This document shows, in pieces, positions 7,734 through 16,497 of a DNA stretch of 64,000 nucleotides. Under the pieces are notes generated by a model. That model saw nothing but the letters and a program-made list of their open reading frames with translations. It made no database searches and had not been told where the DNA came from. Location of the stretch: positions 372,001-436,000 of the forward strand of contig JADJEV010000004.1 of the NCBI GenBank assembly GCA_016708905.1, given 5' to 3'. Numbering within the stretch: position 1 is the first letter of the stretch; the number at the start of each line of letters is the position of its first letter. The translations under genes were made by a program, and so were the position numbers. The DNA comes from Candidatus Methylophosphatis roskildensis (GTDB lineage Bacteria > Pseudomonadota > Gammaproteobacteria > Burkholderiales > Rhodocyclaceae).

Positions 7734-8863
7734 TCCTGCCTCCGGCAACGCTCGGCATGCTCGGGGGCGGCCAGTTGGGCCGCTTTTTCGTTATTGCTGC
7801 GCATGAGATGGGCTACCGGGCGCTGGTGCTCGACCCCGACCCGCACAGCCCGGCCGGCCGGATCGCCGATCAGCACCTGGTTGCTGCCTACGACGATGCC
7901 GATGCGCTCGATCGTGTCGGTGCGACTTGCGCTGCGGTGACCACCGAGTTCGAAAACGTGCCGGCCGACACGATGGCGCATCTGTCGAAGTATGTGCCGG
8001 TTCGCCCTTCGGCGCACTGCGTCGCGGTCGCGCAGAATCGCGAACGCGAGAAGACTTTCTTGCGCGACAATGGATTTCCGGTCGGGCCGTTCGCGGTGAT
8101 CCGCGGCGAGTCCGATATCGATGCGATCGGCGACGGGCTGCTTCCTGGCGTGCTGAAGATTGCCCGATTCGGCTATGACGGCAAGGGCCAGACGCGCATA
8201 GCCACGCGCGACGACGTTCGCATTGCCTTTCATCATTTCAAGAACGAGGCCTGCGTGCTCGAGCGGTTCCTGCCGCTCGATGTCGAGGTGTCGGTGGTGC
8301 TGGCTCGCGGCCAGGATGGACAGGCGCGCTGCTTTGCGGTCGCCGAGAACCGGCATCGTCACGGCATTCTGGACGTGAGCATCGTGCCTGCGCGGATTTC
8401 CGACAGCTTGCGCGGCGAAGCGGAGGAACTTGCCCTCACCCTGGCGCACAAGCTGGACTACGTCGGCGTTCTCGGCGTCGAATTCTTCGTCAGCGGTGGA
8501 CAACTGCTGGTCAACGAGATCGCACCTCGCCCACACAACAGCGGGCACTACACGATTGATGCCTGTGTCACCAACCAGTTCGAGCAGCAGGTGCGCGCGC
8601 TGTGCGGCCTGCCGCTCGGGGAGGCGCGGTTGCATACGCCGGCGGCGATGGTCAACTTGCTCGGAGATGTGTGGCATGCCGGTGAGCCGCGGTGGGATGG
8701 ACTGCTGCACCAGCCGGGAATCAAGCTGCACCTCTACGGCAAACATCATGCGCGTCCCGGCCGCAAGATGGGCCACTTCACAGCGCTCGACACCAGCGTC
8801 GAGCGCGCGGTAGAGCTGGCGCTGGCGGCACGCCGGCGCATTGGCATTGGCATCGAAGATTGA
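7730..8863 (+). CDS. purK: N5-carboxyaminoimidazole ribonucleotide synthase
   Basis: A 377-residue ATP-grasp enzyme that makes N5-CAIR from AIR, bicarbonate and ATP. The N-terminal LGMLGGGQLGRFF nucleotide fold, the ATP-grasp segment KIARFGYDGKGQ and the metal/ATP site VNEIAPRPHNSGHYTIDA are all present. The start at 7730 overlaps the purE stop. It runs directly into the next gene, whose TTG start overlaps the purK TGA. Confidence 0.95.
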   Translation: MILPPATLGMLGGGQLGRFFVIAAHEMGYRALVLDPDPHSPAGRIADQHLVAAYDDADALDRVGATCAAVTTEFENVPADTMAHLSKYVPVRPSAHCVAVAQNREREKTFLRDNGFPVGPFAVIRGESDIDAIGDGLLPGVLKIARFGYDGKGQTRIATRDDVRIAFHHFKNEACVLERFLPLDVEVSVVLARGQDGQARCFAVAENRHRHGILDVSIVPARISDSLRGEAEELALTLAHKLDYVGVLGVEFFVSGGQLLVNEIAPRPHNSGHYTIDACVTNQFEQQVRALCGLPLGEARLHTPAAMVNLLGDVWHAGEPRWDGLLHQPGIKLHLYGKHHARPGRKMGHFTALDTSVERAVELALAARRRIGIGIED

Positions 8864-9867
8864 CTTCGCCAACGTCACAGGAGATCGCCGAGGCTGCTGC
8901 CCTGCTGCGCGCAGGCGAGTTGGTTGCGTTTCCGACCGAGACGGTCTATGGACTGGGTGCGGACGCCGAGAATCCGGCGGCTTTGGCGAAGATTTTCGCA
9001 GCGAAGGGACGCCCGGCCGACCACCCGCTGATCATTCATCTGCCGGGCATCGAGCATTTGAGCCGATGGGCACGTGACATTCCTGGCACCGCGCTTGCGC
9101 TGGCTGATGCGTTCTGGCCCGGGCCGCTCACCTTGATCCTCGAACGCACCGCGATCGTGCCTGACGCGGTGACCGGCGGACAATCCACGGTGGGGCTGCG
9201 GGTACCGGACCATCCGGTGGCGCTCGCGCTGCTCAGCGCATTCGGCGGCGGTATCGCTGCTCCGTCTGCAAATCGCTATGGGCGCATCAGCCCGACTACC
9301 GCCGGGCATGTGCGCGACGAACTCGGCGACCGGGTGTCCATGGTTCTCGATGGCGGGGCCTGCGAAATCGGAATCGAATCGACGATTCTCGATCTGTCGC
9401 GTGGCTCGCCGGTGTTGCTGCGGCCGGGCGCGATCGGGGCCGAGCGGATCGCCGTCGTTTGCGGGCAAGCCCCCGCGTTGCCGGCTTCGCAGCAACGCCA
9501 GCCTGCGCCACGCGTGTCCGGTTCGCATTCTGCACACTATGCGCCCACGACACCGCTACGGATCGTGGCGTCCGACCGCCTGCACGACTACCTCGACGCC
9601 CAACAGCACGCAGGCCTTTGCTGTGCGGTGCTGGCTCGTTCGCGGGCGACACCGGCGGGGTCGCCGCATCGGTGGCGCATGATGTCGTCCGATCCAGTTG
9701 GTTACGCCCACGACCTCTATGCGGTGATGCGCGATTTCGATGCGGCAAGCGTGAAGCTGATTGTCGTCGAGGCCCCGCCGGGCGGAGAGGGCTGGCAGGC
9801 GGTTGCCGATCGTCTGCAGCGAGCATCGGCAGGCAGCGGCATGGATGCCGACGATGATCGACTTTGA
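8860..9867 (+). CDS. tsaC: L-threonylcarbamoyladenylate synthase, long Sua5 type
   Basis: A 335-residue Sua5/YwlC-type protein for the first step of tRNA t6A37 modification. The YrdC domain is clear: LVAFPTETVYGLGADA, then KIFAAKGRPADHPLI, then GLRVPDHPVA and APSANRYGRISPTTA. The C-terminal Sua5 domain begins after a linker with SGSHSAHYAPTTP. The only start giving the full N-terminus without a long unrelated extension is TTG at 8860, overlapping the purK stop. This makes a coupled folD-purE-purK-tsaC unit. Both domains are intact. Confidence 0.9.
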   Translation: MTSPTSQEIAEAAALLRAGELVAFPTETVYGLGADAENPAALAKIFAAKGRPADHPLIIHLPGIEHLSRWARDIPGTALALADAFWPGPLTLILERTAIVPDAVTGGQSTVGLRVPDHPVALALLSAFGGGIAAPSANRYGRISPTTAGHVRDELGDRVSMVLDGGACEIGIESTILDLSRGSPVLLRPGAIGAERIAVVCGQAPALPASQQRQPAPRVSGSHSAHYAPTTPLRIVASDRLHDYLDAQQHAGLCCAVLARSRATPAGSPHRWRMMSSDPVGYAHDLYAVMRDFDAASVKLIVVEAPPGGEGWQAVADRLQRASAGSGMDADDDRL

Positions 9868-10684
9868 CGATCGCGATCGAGTCGCCATGGCCGAAGGCTC
9901 GCTCGACATCCAGATCGTTTCGCATGGACATGCAGATTGCGTTCGTGCCTTGCTCGATGACATCGGCAAGGGAGGCCATCGCGTTTTTTTTCTCGAGAAC
10001 CTCGATGCTGTCGAACTGGCCATTTCTGAGCGCGATGATCTTTCGATCGTTCGCAACGCCAGCCCGGCCGGTTTCGCGGAGAATCACAATCGGCTGGCTG
10101 CATTGGGCCGTGCCGAGTTCATTGCCGTGCTCAACCCTGACCTGCGATTGCGGGCCGGGGTATTCGCTGATCTGCTGCCGTGCTTCGAGGACCCGGCAGT
10201 CGGCATCGTTGCTCCACGCGTGCGCTCGCCCGCGGGGCTGATCGAGGACAACGCGCGTCGGGTCGTGACCCCCGCAAGTCTGTTCCGCCGGCATTTGCTG
10301 GGCGGCAGGTTTGCGCAGGACTATCCTGATGCAAGCCGCGTATGCGAGCCGCACTGGGTCGCCGGCATGTTCATGATTATCCGCAGACGCGTATTCGAGC
10401 GCATCGGTGGGTTCGACCCAGGATTTCGGCTTTATTGCGAGGATGTGGATATCTGCCTGAGGACCTGGATCGAGGGATACAAAGTCGTATGCGTACCGGG
10501 TCGAGGCGTCGTTCATGCGGCAAAACGCGCCAGCAGGTACAATGGCGCCCACTTTCTCTGGCATGTCGCGAGCCTCTGGAGGCTCTGGCGTTCCCCGGCC
10601 TATCGGCGATTTCCGGGTCGGTTGGCTCCGAATCGAGGAGATCGGGCGGGGCAGACCTCCGTCCTGGATCCGGATCGTCGATGA
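9854..10684 (+). CDS. Glycosyltransferase family 2 (WbbL-like rhamnosyltransferase type)
   Basis: A protein of about 276 residues with a GT-A fold. Its features are the N-terminal nucleotide-binding strand IQIVSHGHADCVRAL, the central AVLNPDLRLRAG at the DxD position, the WVAGMFMIIRRRVFERIGG acceptor segment and DPGFRLYCEDVDICLR containing the catalytic ED. This pattern is typical of rhamnosyltransferases that add the second sugar to undecaprenyl-PP-GlcNAc. Its position just ahead of a WecA-like gene supports a role in O-antigen initiation. The start is uncertain (9845, 9854 or 9887); all overlap or abut the tsaC end. Confidence 0.82.
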   Translation: MIDFDDRDRVAMAEGSLDIQIVSHGHADCVRALLDDIGKGGHRVFFLENLDAVELAISERDDLSIVRNASPAGFAENHNRLAALGRAEFIAVLNPDLRLRAGVFADLLPCFEDPAVGIVAPRVRSPAGLIEDNARRVVTPASLFRRHLLGGRFAQDYPDASRVCEPHWVAGMFMIIRRRVFERIGGFDPGFRLYCEDVDICLRTWIEGYKVVCVPGRGVVHAAKRASRYNGAHFLWHVASLWRLWRSPAYRRFPGRLAPNRGDRAGQTSVLDPDRR

Positions 10685-10730
10685 CAGGTGTTTCGTCCGT
10701 GACGCCGGCGCGTACTCGAGGTGATTTGTC

Positions 10731-11825
10731 TTGTTGCCCATTCTGAATTTCTTGCTGCCGTTGTTGCTGACTGCCGCATTGGTCGATTTCCTTCGGCCGG
10801 CGGCTGTGCGGGTTGGGCTTGTCGATACGCCGGGCGGGCGCAAACATCACGCCGGATCCGTGCCGCTGGTCGGCGGGATCGCGATCATGTTCGCGTTCTG
10901 GCTCTGCGCATTGCTGTTTCTCAACATCGTCGTACCCTACAAGCCGTTGATCGTCGGCATGGGAGTACTTCTGGTGGTCGGGGTCATGGACGACTTGCGC
11001 GAACTTGCTCCCAAGAACAAGTTGCTGCACCAGTTCATTGCCGTGGTTCTGATGACGTCGTGGGGCGGACTCTACCTGCGGGATCTTGGGAACCTCTTTG
11101 GAGTCGGCGCGGTCCTGCTATTCGACTGGGGGATACCGCTGACGCTGTTCGGGGCGATCTCGGTGATCAATGCATATAACATGAGCGATGGCATCGACGG
11201 ACTTGCCGGCGGATGGGGGCTGATCGCTTTCGCTGCGATGGCCTATCTGGCCAACGAGATTGGCGCGGAGTCCGCGGTGCGTCTGAATGTCGTACTGATC
11301 GGATGCGTCGGCGGATTCCTGTTATTCAATCTGCGCCACCCATGGCGTCATCGGGCCGCGGTTTTCCTCGGCGACGCGGGTAGTATGACCATTGGTTTTG
11401 CGGTGGTGTGGTTTTCGGTCGAACTGACTCAGCGCGGTGGCGTGTCGGGCAATGTCGTGCCGCCGGTCGTGATGCTGTGGGTGCTCGGATTGCCGATGAT
11501 CGACATGTTCGCCGTCACTGTGCGCAGATTGGCCAAGCGGCGCAATCCGCTGCTTCCGGATCGAACCCATCTACACCACGTGTTGCTTCGGGTCGGGCTG
11601 TCAGACCGCCGTGTCGTCTTCTGGTTGATGGTCGTCAATTGCGTGTTGGCGCTGATCGGGATCCTTGGCTGGAGGATGGGTGTGCCGGAAAATGCCATGC
11701 TGCTGACTTTTTGCGCGCTCGCGGCCGCTTACGTTTATGCTGCGCGGCACGCTTGGCGTGTCAGCCGTCTGATTCGTGGACGCCCGAGGCGTACCCCGTT
11801 GTCGCAAATGGCGCGCGTCGATTAG
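10731..11825 (+). CDS. Undecaprenyl-phosphate sugar-1-phosphate transferase (WecA/TagO family)
   Basis: A 364-residue polytopic membrane protein with about ten membrane segments. Family motifs are all present: the early DTPGGRKHHAGSVPLVGGI, MDDLRELAPKNKLLHQ (DD motif), INAYNMSDGIDGLAGG, FLGDAGSM and the C-terminal loop PDRTHLHHVL. It transfers GlcNAc-1-P (or a related sugar phosphate) to undecaprenyl phosphate and would prime the polysaccharide made by this cluster. The TTG start at 10731 is supported by GAGGTGA six bases upstream. Confidence 0.9.
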   Translation: MLPILNFLLPLLLTAALVDFLRPAAVRVGLVDTPGGRKHHAGSVPLVGGIAIMFAFWLCALLFLNIVVPYKPLIVGMGVLLVVGVMDDLRELAPKNKLLHQFIAVVLMTSWGGLYLRDLGNLFGVGAVLLFDWGIPLTLFGAISVINAYNMSDGIDGLAGGWGLIAFAAMAYLANEIGAESAVRLNVVLIGCVGGFLLFNLRHPWRHRAAVFLGDAGSMTIGFAVVWFSVELTQRGGVSGNVVPPVVMLWVLGLPMIDMFAVTVRRLAKRRNPLLPDRTHLHHVLLRVGLSDRRVVFWLMVVNCVLALIGILGWRMGVPENAMLLTFCALAAAYVYAARHAWRVSRLIRGRPRRTPLSQMARVD

Positions 11826-11954
11826 CTGGCCGTTTTTCAGCATTGAAGGTGCAGATGAAGGCGATTGATGCGCAAAACTTGCCGTCTTAGTCGCGCGGGG
11901 CGGCATCCGTTCGATTTGGTAGCAAGCACGGTCGACTGCCGAGCAAGTCCTTCC

Positions 11955-11983
11955 TTGACGAATCCTATGTCGCTTGCTATGGT
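11955..11983 (+). promoter_or_regulatory. Predicted promoter for the 12041 gene
   Basis: TTGACG (11955-11960) and TATGGT (11978-11983) are 17 bases apart. They sit 57 bases ahead of the lipoprotein start in the 215-base gap after the WecA-like gene. No gene was found in that gap. Confidence 0.45.
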
Positions 11984-12040
11984 TCGCGCCGCTTTGGGTA
12001 TGTGGAACCGTGTCGAGTCAAATCGTCTGGGGGTTAAAGC

Positions 12041-12493
12041 TTGTTCTCGAGTTGCCGTTCACTGAGTGCCGGGTCTTGGCTGGCCGGTTTGGGTGTGGCC
12101 GCCGCGCTGGTGGCTGGTTGCGCCACGATCACGCCGGCGGATAGCGATGAGTGGCGCACGTCGCAGCGGCCGGTCTTGAAGCAGCGGGCTGAAGCCCGTT
12201 GGGGTGCACTGATCAAAGGCGAATACGAAGCTGCATATGAGTATCTGACCCCGGCGCAGCGTTCTGTTGTTTCTTTACAACAGTACAAGCGCACAACGGG
12301 CGGAGCGGTGCAGTGGCGGGTAGCGCAGGTAGATGACATTCGGTATGATTCGCCCACTGTAGCAGCCGTCTCGGTTGCGGTGACCTATCGATTCGCGCCG
12401 CCGGGTAGTGGTGGCAAGGAGATCGAATCGGTCAGGCAACTGCAGGAGAAGTGGCTTTACAAGGATGGGGGATGGTGGTACACAAGCCAGTAG
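12041..12493 (+). CDS. Small lipoprotein, unknown function
   Basis: A 150-residue protein with a lipoprotein signal (WLAGLGVAAALVAGCAT, lipobox Cys near residue 28). The mature part is a single compact domain of about 110 residues (RWGALIKGEYEAAYEYLTPA, then VAVTYRF and KWLYKDGGWWYTSQ). That pattern suggests an SnoaL/NTF2-like alpha+beta fold, but this is only a guess from the sequence. The start is TTG with a GGGGG-type ribosome-binding site upstream; no ATG is available. It precedes two further secreted proteins. Confidence 0.65.
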   Translation: MFSSCRSLSAGSWLAGLGVAAALVAGCATITPADSDEWRTSQRPVLKQRAEARWGALIKGEYEAAYEYLTPAQRSVVSLQQYKRTTGGAVQWRVAQVDDIRYDSPTVAAVSVAVTYRFAPPGSGGKEIESVRQLQEKWLYKDGGWWYTSQ

Positions 12494-12590
12494 ATTGGAA
12501 GGGTTTTTTGGTTTGCCGGTCTTCTGGATTAAGTGTCGGCCCAGGCGCCTGGCGTCGAATTTTTTTGACCTTGCAAGGAGTTGGATAAAT

Positions 12591-14093
12591 ATGAAGCTGC
12601 TCAAAAACACGCGCAAGAAGGTTGTGACTCTGGCGGTCGCCTCGGCGCTCGGCGGTGTCGCGATGATGTCGGCGCCTGCTCATGCCATGAACGTGGCTCA
12701 GGATGGCAAGGGCGAGGTGTTGCTCTTCCCGTACTACACCGTCAAGAACGGTTTCGATACGATTTTCTCGGTGGTCAACACTTCCGATCGTACGACCTTG
12801 TTCAAGATTCGTTTCCGCGAAGCTCGCAACAGCCGTGAAGTTCGCGACTTCAACGTTGCGCTTTCGCCGCACGACGTGTGGACCGGTGGCGTGACCATCA
12901 GTGGCGCCGACGGCGCGCTGGTTCGCACCTTCGACAAGTCCTGCACCTCGCCGATACTTCCGGCTGGCCCGAATGGGTCCGGACAGGTCGAATTCACTTC
13001 GATCGGCTACGATGGCTCCGACGCACAGTTTGCCTACGACAACGGCGGTCGGAATCTGAGCCGCGTCCAGGAAGGCTATGTCGAAATCATTGAAATGGCT
13101 TGGTCGACGATTCCCGAGGCAGCTATTCCTGCCGCCGGCACCTCGATCGAAACCGTGACACAGCACGTTGCCGGTGTTCCGCGCAGTTGCGCGACCTTCG
13201 ATGCTGCGTTCCTCGATCCTGCGAACCTAGTCAATGGACCGGCAGGCTCGGGCGTGTTTTCCACCTTCACGGCTCCGGCAAACGTGCTCGTCGGCAATGC
13301 CACACTGATCAACATCGCTTCGGGTCAGGCTTATGACGCGACGCCGACGGCGATCCAGGCTTTCCAGGACAGCAACACGATCATCTTCCCGCCTGGCGGC
13401 ACGGGCCCAAGCTTGGCCGATGGTGAAGACAGCCTGTCGCCTGCGGCTGTCACCGCGAACATGCTGATCGACGGCGTTCCTCAGCCGCTACCCGTTGCGC
13501 CGCGCGCTCCGCTGGTAGCGACTTCGGTTGACGCCGTGTCGACGCTGTTGATGGCTAACTCGCTGATCAACGAGTACGCCAGCGGCGGAACCGAGACCAG
13601 CGGCGCCAAGACCGACGCGGTGGTGACCTTCCCGACCAAGCACCACTACACGGATGACGGCCTCGTCCTCAGTCCGGGCATCCCGCCGTTTGCTCAGGCG
13701 TTCACACCGTTGGGCCAGTCGTGCGATCCGATCGGTCTGTCGATCTATGACCGTGAAGAAAAGACCCAGGTCAGCGTTGGCCAGAACCAGTTCTCGCCGG
13801 CTCCCTCCGGCCCGGCTGGCGCGGCGTTCTGCAACGAAGTCAATGTGGTGACTTTCAATGCCGGCGCCGTACTGGGCAGCAGCGTCCAGCTGAGTGTCGA
13901 TACCAGCACGGTGGGTACCGCGGGCTGGTTCAACCTGATCCTCATCGGCACCGCTCCGCTGAACGGTCTCTCGGGGCTGCCCGCGATCGGTATGTCCGCG
14001 GTTCAGCGAAACAACTCGGTCGAGGCGGGCAATAACCGCAACTATGGCTCGGGTTCGGAACACGCCCGCAATGTTGTACTTGGTACACCGTAA
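12591..14093 (+). CDS. Secreted surface protein, Rhodocyclaceae-type, unknown function
   Basis: A 500-residue exported protein with a Sec signal (KLLKNTRKKVVTLAVASALG, cleavage after AHA near residue 30). The mature N-terminus, GKGEVLLFPYYTVKNGFDT followed by FSVVNTSDRTTLFKIRF, is a motif seen in predicted cell-surface proteins of this group. The rest is rich in Ser, Thr, Ala and Gly and likely beta-rich. It ends ARNVVLGTP. The start has AAGGAG (12575-12580), and a strong terminator lies 44 bases past the stop. It is therefore a monocistronic, probably well-expressed gene. No enzymatic motif was recognised. Confidence 0.72.
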   Translation: MKLLKNTRKKVVTLAVASALGGVAMMSAPAHAMNVAQDGKGEVLLFPYYTVKNGFDTIFSVVNTSDRTTLFKIRFREARNSREVRDFNVALSPHDVWTGGVTISGADGALVRTFDKSCTSPILPAGPNGSGQVEFTSIGYDGSDAQFAYDNGGRNLSRVQEGYVEIIEMAWSTIPEAAIPAAGTSIETVTQHVAGVPRSCATFDAAFLDPANLVNGPAGSGVFSTFTAPANVLVGNATLINIASGQAYDATPTAIQAFQDSNTIIFPPGGTGPSLADGEDSLSPAAVTANMLIDGVPQPLPVAPRAPLVATSVDAVSTLLMANSLINEYASGGTETSGAKTDAVVTFPTKHHYTDDGLVLSPGIPPFAQAFTPLGQSCDPIGLSIYDREEKTQVSVGQNQFSPAPSGPAGAAFCNEVNVVTFNAGAVLGSSVQLSVDTSTVGTAGWFNLILIGTAPLNGLSGLPAIGMSAVQRNNSVEAGNNRNYGSGSEHARNVVLGTP

Positions 14094-14136
14094 GCTGGTC
14101 TGAGCCGGGTGCAAAGCCGGTTTTGAGTAATACTTC

Positions 14137-14162
14137 AAAAGGCCCGCGAATGCGGGCCTTTT
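14137..14162 (+). terminator. Strong Rho-independent terminator
   Basis: AAAAGGCCCGC-GAAT-GCGGGCCTTTT forms a perfect 7-bp GC stem flanked by A and T runs. It ends the 12591 transcript and could work in both directions. The rest of the 292-base gap to 14386 shows no gene. Confidence 0.85.
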
Positions 14163-14385
14163 GTCGCGTTTCATTCTACGATCGTGCGCTTTGTTGTGAC
14201 GCCAGTTTCCTTTAGGCAATAAATGGGGGTGAATCCACCTCCTGTCCGTAATAAATCACGTCAGGGCAGGTCCGCCACACATTTTTCCCGCATTTCGGCC
14301 TAAACTGTTTGGGTAGACTGTACGTTAATGATCTGTTGCAAGTGATTGTATCTCAATAGTCTGCTCATTCTCGGAGGTGTCCTGT

Positions 14386-15312
14386 ATGACCTATTCAATA
14401 TCGCTCACGCGAACCCTGCTAGGAGTTGCCGCATGCGTTAGTTTCGCGTCGGCATTTGGCGCCGGATCGATCACAATTAATAATGTGGGATGCACGTTGT
14501 CTCAGTTGACCGTCGATAGTTCTGGCAATGCCACCGCAACGATTAGCGGATGCACGATTGCTTCGGCGGGTGGGGGAAATCAGGTAACAATTCCCTCTGT
14601 GGCCGGGCAGAGCGTGGCTGCAGCAACTTCAACCCTGACTGGGGCGGGCTTTTCTGTTGTGGGCCAAGCATTGCAGGCCTCCAACACGCATGCGGCTGGC
14701 CTTGTGATTAGTACCTCTCCGAGCGGCTCAGCGGCGGCCGGAAGTCCAATCACTCTATTCGTGTCGTCCGGGCCCCCCGGTGGTAGTGTTGGCGCGGATA
14801 CTGCCGGATGGCTCGGCGGCACGGTGATTGCAGGCCCGAACTTCTGGATCGTCGATCAAAGTGGCGCCGGAGCGGGTGGCGGCAATACTGCGGTTCCCGG
14901 TTGCGTCAATCAAAAACAGTTCGGCTATAGCTGCCCGTCCTCATACGGTAGTTCTTTGAACGGTCAACCCTACGTGATCACTATGGGGCAAGGGAACGTG
15001 GTTTCCGTGCGCTACCGCACCGGGGCTTCCGTTACGCCAGGATATATCACGCTTGCCGGCGGCAGCGGCTCGGGAACGGGGATACCGTCTTCGGCGACCA
15101 TTGCCCTCAGTAGTACGCCAGGCGATTTCGCGGTCGACGCAAAATGCACTCAGACGGGACCGGCCGGGTCCACGCCGAGGATCGCAGCGGGTGGCTCGTA
15201 CTGTTCCGTCGCGCCGAACAGTTACTACTACCTGAATATCCGGACCAATTCGGCATGTACGGGTGGGGACTGTCGTTTCACCATCGTCGAGCCGGCATCG
15301 CTCGCCAACTAG
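14386..15312 (+). CDS. Secreted protein with a single PASTA-like domain
   Basis: A 308-residue exported protein. After a signal peptide (TLLGVAACVSFASAFGAGS) and a short Cys-containing repeat, residues of about 65-130 form a PASTA-like unit. This is the pattern VPxxxG-xxxxAxxxLxxAGF seen here as PSVAGQSVAAATSTLTGAGF, with a closing PITLFVSSGP. The C-terminal 170 residues have several cysteines, probably in disulfides. PASTA domains are usual in PknB kinases and PBPs of Gram-positives; a free secreted one in a Gram-negative is less common. The start at 14386 was chosen over a GTG at 14377 because GGAGG lies 9 bases upstream of the ATG. Confidence 0.7.
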   Translation: MTYSISLTRTLLGVAACVSFASAFGAGSITINNVGCTLSQLTVDSSGNATATISGCTIASAGGGNQVTIPSVAGQSVAAATSTLTGAGFSVVGQALQASNTHAAGLVISTSPSGSAAAGSPITLFVSSGPPGGSVGADTAGWLGGTVIAGPNFWIVDQSGAGAGGGNTAVPGCVNQKQFGYSCPSSYGSSLNGQPYVITMGQGNVVSVRYRTGASVTPGYITLAGGSGSGTGIPSSATIALSSTPGDFAVDAKCTQTGPAGSTPRIAAGGSYCSVAPNSYYYLNIRTNSACTGGDCRFTIVEPASLAN

Positions 15313-15351
15313 CAGCGATTGCGGCCTGATCACGGCCTGCTTGTTCCCTCG

Positions 15352-15383
15352 ACGCCCGCCTGCAACAGCAGGCGGGCGTTTTT
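15352..15383 (+). terminator. Strong Rho-independent terminator
   Basis: A 12-bp stem, ACGCCCGCCTGC/GCAGGCGGGCGT, with a 4-base loop and a following T run, lies 40 bases past the PASTA-like gene. Confidence 0.88.
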
Positions 15384-15441
15384 CGTAGTATCTTTCGGTG
15401 CGCCGTGTGGGAAATGTCAAGAAGGGATTTTGAGGCTTCAA

Positions 15442-16329
15442 ATGAGGGTCTACTCGGTTCTATTCGGATTGTCCTATTTGGTTTGCTCCCCTTCGGCTGT
15501 CGGCGCGGAACAAGCACTGACCGATGGCCGTACTTCGCTGACAGTCAAGGAGCTGAAATACGAGCTTCTCGCGCTGCCGGCGGAGGTCCGCGAACGCATC
15601 GTCGCCGACAAGGCGGCGCTAACGCGGTTCGCTGCTAGCCTGATGCAGGATCGGCGCGTGGCAGATTCCGCCCGGGGGGTTGGCCTTGCCGAACTCCCCG
15701 CGATCAGAGCCGCCGCAGAGCGCACGTTGCGGGATCTGCTGGTGAGCCGCTATATGTCGGACGAGGTTGCCCGACTATCGGCTAAAGCACCCGATTTTCG
15801 GATCCTTGCGAAGGAGCGGTTCGAGGCCAATCGATCGGATTTCATGCGCTCCGAGGCGGTTCGCGTGGCGCACATCCTGATTCGCGTCGACGTCGAGGAC
15901 GAGCATGTCTCTGAAGCCGAGCAGCGCGCCAAGGCGGAAGACGTGTTGGGCAAACTGAAGGCCGGGGCCGACTTCGCAGCGCTTGCAAAGGACCTGTCCG
16001 AAGACAAGGGATCGGCCGCACGAGGCGGCGAAATACCCGGATGGATTGAGCGAGACAAGACTGTCCCGCCGTTCGAGAAGGCGGCATTTGCTCTCAAGCC
16101 AGGTGAATTGAGCCGTGCAATCCGGACACGCTATGGGTTTCACATAATCAAGCTGCTCGAGTATCGCAAGGCAGAGCCGCAAACATTCTCCGAGGTGGCA
16201 GAACAGTTGATCGCCAAGGCAAGGACGGACTACCAATCCGAACTGCGCAGGGAGATAGCCCAGAAGTTCGCAGGTACGCGGCCAGTCGAAATCAATGACG
16301 CGATGTTCGATGCGGTCAATTCGAAGTAG
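15442..16329 (+). CDS. Periplasmic parvulin-type peptidyl-prolyl isomerase
   Basis: A 295-residue exported foldase of the PpiC/SurA/PrsA type. A signal peptide (cleavage after VGA near residue 22) is followed by a helical chaperone region. The parvulin domain lies at about residues 135-240: VRVAHILIRVD, then FAALAKDLSEDKGSAARGGE, then GFHIIKLLEY. The C-terminal helix closes the chaperone lobe. It likely helps fold exported proteins such as those encoded just upstream. The start at 15442 gives the signal peptide directly. Confidence 0.85.
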   Translation: MRVYSVLFGLSYLVCSPSAVGAEQALTDGRTSLTVKELKYELLALPAEVRERIVADKAALTRFAASLMQDRRVADSARGVGLAELPAIRAAAERTLRDLLVSRYMSDEVARLSAKAPDFRILAKERFEANRSDFMRSEAVRVAHILIRVDVEDEHVSEAEQRAKAEDVLGKLKAGADFAALAKDLSEDKGSAARGGEIPGWIERDKTVPPFEKAAFALKPGELSRAIRTRYGFHIIKLLEYRKAEPQTFSEVAEQLIAKARTDYQSELRREIAQKFAGTRPVEINDAMFDAVNSK

Positions 16330-16497
16330 CGTTGAGCTGAGTTCGGCTGTCGGTGATCGATTCGGGCTCGGTGCTCGGTTGACAGCGTCGCACTAAAACG
16401 GCATTCCCGGTTCGGCCGCAACCCTGCAAGGCGCTACCTGCCGCCGCGCGAGGAGCCCAACCTTTCCATTGACGGAAGTCGTTCGCACTGAACCCAG

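Noticed and set aside
11865..12065. 66-codon open frame between the WecA-like gene and the lipoprotein gene
   Set aside because: It has no ribosome-binding site or similarity, and it overlaps the predicted promoter of the 12041 gene.
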